Assembly: GCA_015520145.1 (NCBI GenBank)
Contig: WAQR01000089.1
Coordinates: 1-9,881, forward strand
DNA from: Candidatus Hydrothermarchaeota archaeon
GTDB lineage: Archaea > Hydrothermarchaeota > Hydrothermarchaeia > Hydrothermarchaeales > WAQR01
Length of the DNA stretch: 9,881 nucleotides
Direction of reading: 5' to 3'
Shown: positions 1-5,530 of the stretch, one piece after another
How positions within the stretch are numbered: the first letter of the stretch is position 1
Layout of the letters: every line of letters begins with the position of its first letter
Made by a program: the position numbers and the translations under genes
Notes under the pieces: generated by a model
Seen by the model: only the letters and a program-made list of their open reading frames with translations
Database searches by the model: none
What the model was told of the DNA's origin: nothing

Positions 1-3000
1 TAAAAATATCGAATCCTCGTCCCCGTCGCAGTTCCCGGTTACAATGAAATCATTTATTAAAAAATTATGGTGACCCTCCACAGTTATATCGTAAACAAAA
101 TCAGACCAACACCTCTCAATCGTTATCTCTTTAATGGGATCCAATATCAGATCTCCAACCTTTTTTAATCTTGGAACCCTCTCTTTTCTTATCGCCTTTT
201 CGAGGGTTTCCTGCTTCCTGCTCAAAGCAAAGCCGATTTCATTACAAAATTTCCTTGCATAAGTTGACCTGATAGAGAGGTATTTCAATTTAAAAGAAGG
301 CTTCAATCCCTTCCTGGAATAAAATTTTACCGTCACCCCGGTCGGCCCTCTATCCTCAGACTTTATTCTATAGAATATGCCAAACCTGAGAAGGAGAAAG
401 CCTATATCCCGCAGCAGCCCTTCATTGACAGATGAGCATGTCACATGGAGCCTTCCTTTTTCCACACAACCGTCCCCGGAAAAATATGCCCTCAGGAGTT
501 CTCTTATCTTAAATTTCGGTAAGGCAAGTATCTCTTTTGTAATCCTTTTATCCCTTGCACCTTTCCCGATTTTTAAGATGTCGACAAATAGATGGTAAAC
601 AACCCTTGACGGAATCGTTATCCTGTTCTGCCTGGATGAAGGTTTTATTCCAAAATTCTTTTTAACTATTGATTCGATGTCGTTTCTAATCTCTTCCTCA
701 GCCGTGGCAAAATCTACTTGATAGCATTTCTTTGGAATATATCTGGCATGACCTTCCGCCAGATAGTATCCAATAAGACACAGAAATTTCCTGTCCACGT
801 CTATGAACCTTGGAATTGAAATTGCATCCCTTTTAAATCCAATCCAGCAATCCGCAGGTATAACGGACAGATCCTTTCCATTCAATCCAAGCAATTTTTT
901 TAAGATTAAAATAGGGATACTGTCACGGTAAATATAGTTAGAGAAGGTCTTTTTATTTAACTGCAATTTCCTGCAGGTCTCTTTTAACCCCCCAAGGCTT
1001 CTTACAAGACCCCTTATCGTGCCTCCTATCCCCCTCACCACAGCATTTTCTTTTAGGTTTAATCTATCAAACTCCAAAAGAAGATCAATTTCCTTTGTGT
1101 CGTGTTCCTCTATTTCCAGCTTTTCTGGAAGAATTAATAAATCTTTATCTGAAAGCTCGACCCCTTTTTTAAATTTGGGCTTTTTATCTTTAAAAACGAG
1201 GTGTCTGTGCTCTGGGGTCGTTATGATCTTTCTGCCTGTCTTGGTTTTTACCGTTATTAGATTTTCCGGAGATGGAGCCTTAATTATGGATTTTATTCTT
1301 TTTATCTCAAACCTGTTATTTTCAGGATTTAGGGCAAACGTTTTTAAATCGATTCTTCTCTCTTTTGTACCAAAATCGTCGCAAATCTCCTCAGCTAAAT
1401 CCCCATCCCTGTAAATTTCTTCCAGGGTTTTTAAGGTTGGGTGACTGTCGTTGAAGATTAGGACTTCAGTTTCCGGTAAAAGACAGTTTCTCCTCTTTGC
1501 CGCATGGAAATATGGGTGTGCATAGCCGACGCTTGCCTTTGTAAATCCGATAATCCTCCCAAGAATCGCTGCTGAAGTATGGGGTGCTAGACCGATTACA
1601 AGCAGACCTATCAGGTCATCTTTTTTATCCACATTATAAAACGGGTCAAGGCCATAGAGTTTGGTTAGGAGTTCATCTACGAATTTAGCTGTCTTTATTA
1701 GATACTCTGCGCCTGTATCAGGCAATATTATATCCTGGCATTTGAGTTCGATCACCTGGTCTTCAGACGTTATTGGCTCCCCCCGGTAGTCAGTATCATA
1801 TCCAAGGGCCTTTACCTTCTCGACAGAGACCCCAATTTCCTTCGGCTTAAAATGTGTCAGCGGGACATCTGTAGAATCAAACCTGGTAGTACCGTCTTTG
1901 AATACATAGACCTCGTTTTTTGATCTCAAAATACCTTTTTCGATGGGTTCAGGGATTTTATATGTGGAGGTCATCCCGATAACTCCCTTGATATCCCTGT
2001 GCGAGTTCCCGACCCGGGATAACGCAGACTTGAATATCTCCCTTATCTCGAGATCCCTCTTTTCAAAGAACCTGGTATTCTTGTTACATGCCCTGCAGGT
2101 CTTTTCATCGGTTACCATGCCGCAGGATACGCAGACCCTTTTTAACACCGTCTCTCTATTGCATCTCGGACAGAGTGTCCTAAATGTCACCTCACCACAT
2201 CCTGGACATTCACGCCTTGCAATCTCTGCCTCTATCACATCTCTTTTAGCTGCTTTGGTAACGTCTCTTGTACGCCCGCCATGTTCGCCGATAGGAAAGA
2301 GGACATTGACAGGCGGCTGCATCTTTCTCTCTTTGGCCTTTTCCGGCCGCCCCATCCTGGCACCTATGTATGTCGGTGCCTTCTCTTTTACCCTGATGCC
2401 GAAACTGTTTACAATCTCCATCGATGTGTGTGCTTTTTCAAAGACTTTATAAAATTCGTCCAGATAATCAGTCAGGGGACCGTCAATCCCCGGCATCCTG
2501 GATATCCCGAATACACGAAGGAGAGGCAGATATTCGTCAATTATTATTTTATTCCCCTTCACTTTATGCGGGACACCAAGTTTCTCGAGTATCCGTTTCT
2601 CTTCTAATTTATTTACCACCACAAGACTCCCCCCACCTCCGCTGCCCTTCCATTTACTCTCTACTTTACTCTTACTCCCTACTTTACCATTTCCTTTATC
2701 CATTCCTTTACCATTCCCTTTACCCTCGCCCTTTATCTCACCACCACAAAGCCAGATTACAAGGTCCTTTAATTCATCTTTTGTTACGTCGTGATAAAAA
2801 TAGGTATATCTTGGATGCAGAGGTATGTTCAATTTTTCTGATATCTCTACTGCCTCTTCTGGTGCAGGGATATTGTTTATGTCCAGGAACTCCTTAAATT
2901 CTCCATTTGACTTGCCCGATTTTTTTTCAAGTTCCTGAGACCACCATTCCTCCGAGTATCCTGCAGGCATCAGGACATGGTTATTTTCTAAAAATTCGCC

Positions 3001-4224
3001 GTAACTTATCAGGATATCGCCGAGAAACAGTATCTCCTTAACCCTGTTTTTTAACCTCTCCGCATCCTCTTTTCTCTCAATCCTTGTAACACTCCCATCA
3101 TCCAGTTTGACTATTGGCCCTTCTATTGCATCACAGGGCGTGATTGCCGAACCTTTCCCGGGCCGCTCTGTCTTGAGCTGTGTTCCAGTGACAATGAAAT
3201 CGTCCAGCAACATCAAAAGTGCCGGATGGATCGAACAGGACGCAAACCCGGAGTTCCTGCATCTCCCGTATCTCAACCTGAAACCCCCTTTTGCAGACGG
3301 GTGTGACAGAACAGGTCTCCCGGCAATCAGGTCTTTTATGAATTTGTAATTCGGCTTTATCTCGACTTCTTTTTCTTCGTTTTCTACCTTTGCCAGGATA
3401 AAATCACTCAGCCATTCCCAGCCTGTAAGATTGAATTTTTTCACATATTTTAATATCTTTGGTGCTTTTTGTAATACCCCTTCCGCCAATACCAGAACTG
3501 CCCCGCCCCTCAACTGGTTTGTCTCAATCCTCTCAAGGTCCCTGTATCCAGAGACCTCTACTTTCTCTGTTGATTCGCCTGTAATCTCGATTGGTATGTT
3601 TCTTACAGCCTTTCTTACCTCGCTTGAATGGGGAAGATACTGGAGGCGTGCGGCCTCTGTATTGTAGAGATCGACTTCCTCTGCAAACCGCTCTACCTCG
3701 TCGTCTGTGGGTCTGTATTTGCCAAGCCCGAGGTTCTGTCTTATGTAATCCCCTGTAAGAACTGCAAGCGCCTGGGCAGACCCCCCGGCAGACCTTATTG
3801 GTCCTGCAAAATAAATGGCAAGATACTTTGAGTTATCATAATTCTTTTTTACTTCTACTTTAACGATTCCTTCAAGCGGTGCAGCGACAATCCCTTCTGT
3901 TAGAATTGCAAGAGATGTCCTCAACGCCTGTTCTGATGCCTCTTCAATTGAATCGAAGCGTCCAAATCTGCCCTGAACGATTTCTCTTGCAATTTCTATT
4001 GCTACTTCCTCTTTACTTGATTTCTCACCCAGTTCCCGAATCCTTGATGACACTCCTTTTGGTCCGACCAGCCCTTCAACCCTCTGTGCAAGGTCTTTTG
4101 CAAGTGGGATCTCTACCTCCAGTCTTGGGTCAACACCTTTTTTTCTCGCCGTCGCAGCTATTTCATAGACCTTTTTTGCTTCTTCTTCCAGGTGTTGGAA
4201 ATACTCTTCTGTATCCATGGGCAT
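1..4224 (-). CDS. polC: DNA polymerase D large subunit DP2, intein-containing, 3' end outside window
   Basis: Catalytic large subunit of the archaeal replicative family D polymerase; it works with the small exonuclease subunit DP1. The visible N-extein is 913 residues, followed by an intein and the first ten C-extein residues. Family signatures seen: AGPIRSAGGSAQA near residue 139, TNQLRGGAVLVLAEG, YGRCRNSGFASCSIHPA, GTQLKTERPGKG, and two four-Cys zinc sites (C673/C676/C685/C688 and C698/C701/C710/C713). The catalytic motif CDGDED begins at position 30, right after the intein. Residues about 494-533 form an unusual Gly/Lys/Ser-rich linker. Start: ATG 4224 (MPMDTEEYF); ATG 4218, two codons later, is also possible. 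No Shine-Dalgarno sequence is visible, and a TATA box about 28 nt upstream suggests a leaderless mRNA. The reading frame is open from 4224 to the window edge. Known DP2 proteins are roughly 1,100-1,300 residues without inteins, so about 200-350 residues should lie outside. Family identity is very secure. Confidence 0.97.
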   Translation of the reverse strand, partial: MPMDTEEYFQHLEEEAKKVYEIAATARKKGVDPRLEVEIPLAKDLAQRVEGLVGPKGVSSRIRELGEKSSKEEVAIEIAREIVQGRFGRFDSIEEASEQALRTSLAILTEGIVAAPLEGIVKVEVKKNYDNSKYLAIYFAGPIRSAGGSAQALAVLTGDYIRQNLGLGKYRPTDDEVERFAEEVDLYNTEAARLQYLPHSSEVRKAVRNIPIEITGESTEKVEVSGYRDLERIETNQLRGGAVLVLAEGVLQKAPKILKYVKKFNLTGWEWLSDFILAKVENEEKEVEIKPNYKFIKDLIAGRPVLSHPSAKGGFRLRYGRCRNSGFASCSIHPALLMLLDDFIVTGTQLKTERPGKGSAITPCDAIEGPIVKLDDGSVTRIERKEDAERLKNRVKEILFLGDILISYGEFLENNHVLMPAGYSEEWWSQELEKKSGKSNGEFKEFLDINNIPAPEEAVEISEKLNIPLHPRYTYFYHDVTKDELKDLVIWLCGGEIKGEGKGNGKGMDKGNGKVGSKSKVESKWKGSGGGGSLVVVNKLEEKRILEKLGVPHKVKGNKIIIDEYLPLLRVFGISRMPGIDGPLTDYLDEFYKVFEKAHTSMEIVNSFGIRVKEKAPTYIGARMGRPEKAKERKMQPPVNVLFPIGEHGGRTRDVTKAAKRDVIEAEIARRECPGCGEVTFRTLCPRCNRETVLKRVCVSCGMVTDEKTCRACNKNTRFFEKRDLEIREIFKSALSRVGNSHRDIKGVIGMTSTYKIPEPIEKGILRSKNEVYVFKDGTTRFDSTDVPLTHFKPKEIGVSVEKVKALGYDTDYRGEPITSEDQVIELKCQDIILPDTGAEYLIKTAKFVDELLTKLYGLDPFYNVDKKDDLIGLLVIGLAPHTSAAILGRIIGFTKASVGYAHPYFHAAKRRNCLLPETEVLIFNDSHPTLKTLEEIYRDGDLAEEICDDFGTKERRIDLKTFALNPENNRFEIKRIKSIIKAPSPENLITVKTKTGRKIITTPEHRHLVFKDKKPKFKKGVELSDKDLLILPEKLEIEEHDTKEIDLLLEFDRLNLKENAVVRGIGGTIRGLVRSLGGLKETCRKLQLNKKTFSNYIYRDSIPILILKKLLGLNGKDLSVIPADCWIGFKRDAISIPRFIDVDRKFLCLIGYYLAEGHARYIPKKCYQVDFATAEEEIRNDIESIVKKNFGIKPSSRQNRITIPSRVVYHLFVDILKIGKGARDKRITKEILALPKFKIRELLRAYFSGDGCVEKGRLHVTCSSVNEGLLRDIGFLLLRFGIFYRIKSEDRGPTGVTVKFYSRKGLKPSFKLKYLSIRSTYARKFCNEIGFALSRKQETLEKAIRKERVPRLKKVGDLILDPIKEITIERCWSDFVYDITVEGHHNFLINDFIVTGNCDGDEDSIFL
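31..1485 (-). other. Intein with LAGLIDADG homing endonuclease domain, inserted in DP2
   Basis: A 485-residue self-splicing element lies in frame within DP2, between Asn913 and the Cys of CDGDED. Splice block A is CLLPETEVLIF with nucleophile Cys1. Block B is TPEH at intein residues 90-93. The endonuclease motifs are LIGYYLAEG (about 237-245) and LLRAYFSGDG (about 330-339), giving Glu and Asp as the expected catalytic acids. Block F is VYDITVEGHHNF (464-475). Block G is DFIVTGN, ending in Asn485, with a Cys as +1 residue. A helix-turn-helix-like stretch (about residues 160-187, GLKETCRKLQLNKKTF) precedes the first LAGLIDADG motif, as in other large inteins. The penultimate residue is Gly rather than the usual His. 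All splice-junction nucleophiles are present, so splicing is expected. I believe this is the same insertion point as the DP2 inteins known from Pyrococcus and Halobacterium. Boundaries follow from the conserved host motif HAAKRRN|CDGDED. Confidence 0.95.
2626..2745 (-). repeat. Degenerate G/A-rich tandem repeat encoding a Gly/Lys/Ser linker within DP2
   Basis: About 120 bp of the DP2 coding strand consists of imperfect purine-rich units of the type GGTAAAGGAAATGG and AAAGTAGGGAGTAAG. It encodes residues about 494-533, made mostly of Gly, Lys, Ser and Asn and ending in GSGGGGS. Flanking segments (LKDLVIWLC before, NKLEEKRILEKLG after) look like ordinary folded DP2 sequence, so this is probably a flexible, expanded surface loop. 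The frame is maintained throughout. The nucleotide pattern resembles the intergenic repeat near 5172-5231. Confidence 0.75.
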
Positions 4225-4246
4225 CTATTTGTTTTTGGGCAGATTG

Positions 4247-4256
4247 GTTATAAAAA
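4247..4256 (-). promoter_or_regulatory. polC: Candidate TATA box for DP2 (leaderless promoter)
   Basis: The minus strand reads TTTTTATAAC here, centred about 28 nt upstream of the DP2 ATG at 4224. Archaeal transcription usually starts some 22-27 nt downstream of the TATA centre, which would put the start within a few bases of the ATG. The absence of any GGAGG-like sequence before the ATG agrees with a leaderless message. It also suggests that DP2 can be transcribed separately from the DUF166 gene 66 nt upstream. Confidence 0.5.
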
Positions 4257-4290
4257 CTTGCTGATTCAGTTCTGATTCGTATATTAATGA

Positions 4291-4923
4291 TCAAGACGAT
4301 CGTCCCGGATTTTTGGCTTTTACCGCCCGTTTTATCGCTTCTATATGCACATCACCGGCGATATGCAGGGGCGATTTTTTTGATTTTGCAACATCATACC
4401 CTGTCTCAGCCCTGCATAGGTACTGGACTTCCAGCGGGAACTTCTGTATGGCATCGCTTACGTTCATCCCGACTATCTTCTCTGCTGCTTCAACGGTAGC
4501 ACCGCACGGCGCGCCTTTTTTTACTTTGACATCTACTATTTTTCCGTCATCTATCCTCACATCTATCTCTGGAAACCCGAATTTCTTCGAGTATCTCAAA
4601 ACCGCATCTAAAGAGGAATTCAATCCCAGGGTACAGCAGGTTACCGGGGTTATGGCGTCCCTGACCTTCCTTTTCGGCACGATTATCGGGATCCCCTTGC
4701 TCTTTGCCAGTTCAATGAGATACTCTGTAAGGTTTGGATGATACAGATAGTCCAGGATAAGGTCTGCTTTAAAATCTGATTTGATATACTTTTCTACTTC
4801 GTCAATTATCTGCGGAAGTTCTTCCGGGACACTGAAAACAGATACTTTAAAATCACTGTTAAGCCTGATACCTTCTGCTATATGGTCTGCAAAGTTTCCT
4901 CGTTGAAAAATAGCGATGTCCAT
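4291..4923 (-). CDS. DUF166 family protein
   Basis: A 210-residue protein (MDIAIFQRG...) recognised as DUF166 (Pfam PF02593), an archaeal family of unknown function; some members carry an old and doubtful 'thymidylate synthase' label. The N-terminal half looks like an alpha/beta fold (DIAIFQRG, ADLILDYLYHPNL, GIPIIVPKR). The C-terminal half carries the cysteines: CC at 96-97, GAPCGAT with C140, and YLCRAE with C170. These could bind a metal or an Fe-S cluster, which is inference. ATG 4923 is preferred over an in-frame GTG at 4953: the GTG lies inside the upstream small gene, while ATG 4923 follows its stop after 2 nt and has an AGGA about 8 nt upstream. The two genes are probably translationally coupled. 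DP2 follows 66 nt downstream. The family call is fairly sure; the function is unknown. Confidence 0.85.
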   Translation of the reverse strand: MDIAIFQRGNFADHIAEGIRLNSDFKVSVFSVPEELPQIIDEVEKYIKSDFKADLILDYLYHPNLTEYLIELAKSKGIPIIVPKRKVRDAITPVTCCTLGLNSSLDAVLRYSKKFGFPEIDVRIDDGKIVDVKVKKGAPCGATVEAAEKIVGMNVSDAIQKFPLEVQYLCRAETGYDVAKSKKSPLHIAGDVHIEAIKRAVKAKNPGRSS

Positions 4924-4925
4924 TG

Positions 4926-5069
4926 TTACGGTCCTGGCTGGAAGTCGATACACTCCCTTTCAACATCTATTTCTATATTCCACTCCCCATACAGTGTGCA
5001 CCTGTTCCAGTAGCTCTCATTAGGGTTTGAAAAAACCTCAAGCAGTGTACAATCTTCACATTTTACCAT
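4926..5069 (-). CDS. Small four-cysteine protein, 47 residues, unknown function
   Basis: This short frame encodes MVKCEDCTLLEVF and ends in ...CIDFQPGP, 47 residues in total. It has cysteines at 4, 7, 24 and 40, the first two as a CxxC pair, plus two tryptophans in a polar context (NESYWNRCTLYGEW). That composition is typical of a small zinc-ribbon or metal-site protein rather than chance translation. ATG 5069 is preceded by AAGGGAT about 5 nt upstream as a possible ribosome binding site. The stop codon lies 2 nt before the ATG of the DUF166 gene, so the two probably form an operon and may act together. I do not recognise a named family. The main doubt is its length, but the tight coupling and Cys pattern make it a credible gene. 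Confidence 0.72.
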   Translation of the reverse strand: MVKCEDCTLLEVFSNPNESYWNRCTLYGEWNIEIDVERECIDFQPGP

Positions 5070-5107
5070 GGTTATCCCTTGGATGTCATTGAACATATTA
5101 ACAAGGT

Positions 5108-5125
5108 AAACAAAAATACAAAAAA
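5108..5125 (-). terminator. T-rich tract, candidate archaeal terminator
   Basis: On the minus strand this reads TTTTTTGTATTTTTGTTT, preceded by a CT-rich run. Archaeal RNA polymerase terminates at oligo-T tracts without needing a strong hairpin. It lies about 120 nt beyond the lipoprotein stop and before the next gene, which is where the envelope-protein operon should end. No convincing stem-loop precedes it. Confidence 0.45.
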
Positions 5126-5171
5126 GAGAGAGATTAGGAGGTTTGCAGCGGTCTTGGTTGCGTGATTCAGC

Positions 5172-5231
5172 ATTCTCGCTTCCTACTTTCCCGTAGCCAC
5201 CTTACCAGCCTTACCCGTATTACCCGTATCT
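5172..5231 (-). repeat. Degenerate short tandem repeat, G-rich on minus strand
   Basis: The minus strand contains repeated units: TACGGGTAA twice in direct succession, then GGCTGGTAA, then a further TACGGGAAAG and AAAGTAGGAAGCGAG. It is non-coding, with no open frame of note. The segment at 5172-5192 matches the DP2 linker DNA at 2668-2688 at 16 of 21 positions in the same orientation, which suggests that both belong to one repeat type in this genome. Confidence 0.55.
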
Positions 5232-5243
5232 ATCCGATTGCTA

Positions 5244-5528
5244 CTACCACACGATAGCATCGAGATCATTTTCAAGGCCTTCAAGATCACTTATATTCAT
5301 CTCCTCCTCTATGCTTTCAATCTCTGCCATGTCCTGACTGATATCCTGAGCTGCCGGGTCATCTTCAGTAACGGTCTCTTTGACCGTCTTTTGTACCTCT
5401 CCCTGTACGACATTTTTCTCCTCTGCAGGTTTCTCCTCTGCAGGTGGGTTCCTGTTAATACATCCTGTAAAGGAAGCTACTAGCAGTAGGACAACCAGAC
5501 TTGCTGCAATCTTCTTTTTCATTTCCAT
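5244..5528 (-). CDS. Putative acidic lipoprotein, 94 residues
   Basis: The N-terminus has a basic start (MEMKKKIAA), a hydrophobic core (SLVVLLLVA) and the lipobox-like FTGC with Cys23, so it is probably exported and lipid-anchored outside the membrane. The mature part is short, strongly acidic and probably disordered or helical, with the direct repeat PAEEK-PAEEK near residues 29-38 encoded by a perfect 15-bp tandem duplication. ATG 5528 starts 2 nt after the stop of the upstream coiled-coil gene; GGAGAG, which lies in the end of that gene, can serve as its ribosome binding site. ATG 5522 (MKKKIAA) is an alternative start that would not change the lipobox. The junction implies coupled translation and joint function at the cell surface. 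No homology-based function can be given. Confidence 0.82.
   Translation of the reverse strand: MEMKKKIAASLVVLLLVASFTGCINRNPPAEEKPAEEKNVVQGEVQKTVKETVTEDDPAAQDISQDMAEIESIEEEMNISDLEGLENDLDAIVW
5416..5445 (-). repeat. Perfect 15-bp tandem duplication in lipoprotein gene
   Basis: Two identical adjacent copies of a 15-bp unit (plus strand TTCTCCTCTGCAGGT) encode the repeated pentapeptide PAEEK/PAEEK. Frame is preserved because the unit is a multiple of three. Perfect identity suggests a recent duplication in a tolerant linker. Confidence 0.85.
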
Positions 5529-5530
5529 CC

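Larger units (their letters stand above)
5070..5243. other. Intergenic spacer between lipoprotein and small Cys protein genes
   Basis: This 174-bp spacer separates two apparent transcription units on the minus strand. Downstream of the lipoprotein stop it holds a degenerate G-rich tandem repeat (5172-5231), then a T-rich tract (5108-5125) that could end the upstream transcript, then an AT-rich stretch and a ribosome binding site for the 47-residue gene. A TTAATATG sequence near 5094-5103 could be a weak TATA element, but its spacing would give a transcript start beyond the ribosome binding site, so I do not call it. Confidence 0.5.

Noticed and set aside
1019..2897. Several plus-strand open frames across DP2
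   Set aside because: All are antisense to a securely identified DP2/intein frame and show no recognisable domains.
4924..4953. GTG 4953 as start of the DUF166 protein
   Set aside because: It would overlap the 47-residue gene, has its purine-rich sequence directly abutting the GTG, and adds ten residues (with MYRLPARTVT) before the natural MDIAIFQRG start.
5094..5103. TTAATATG as TATA box for the 47-residue gene
   Set aside because: Spacing would place transcription start at about 5072, after the likely ribosome binding site; evidence too weak to call.
5070..5243. A CRISPR array or small RNA in the spacer with repeated TACGGGTAA
   Set aside because: Units are only about 9 bp, degenerate and without spacers; no stable hairpin could be recognised.
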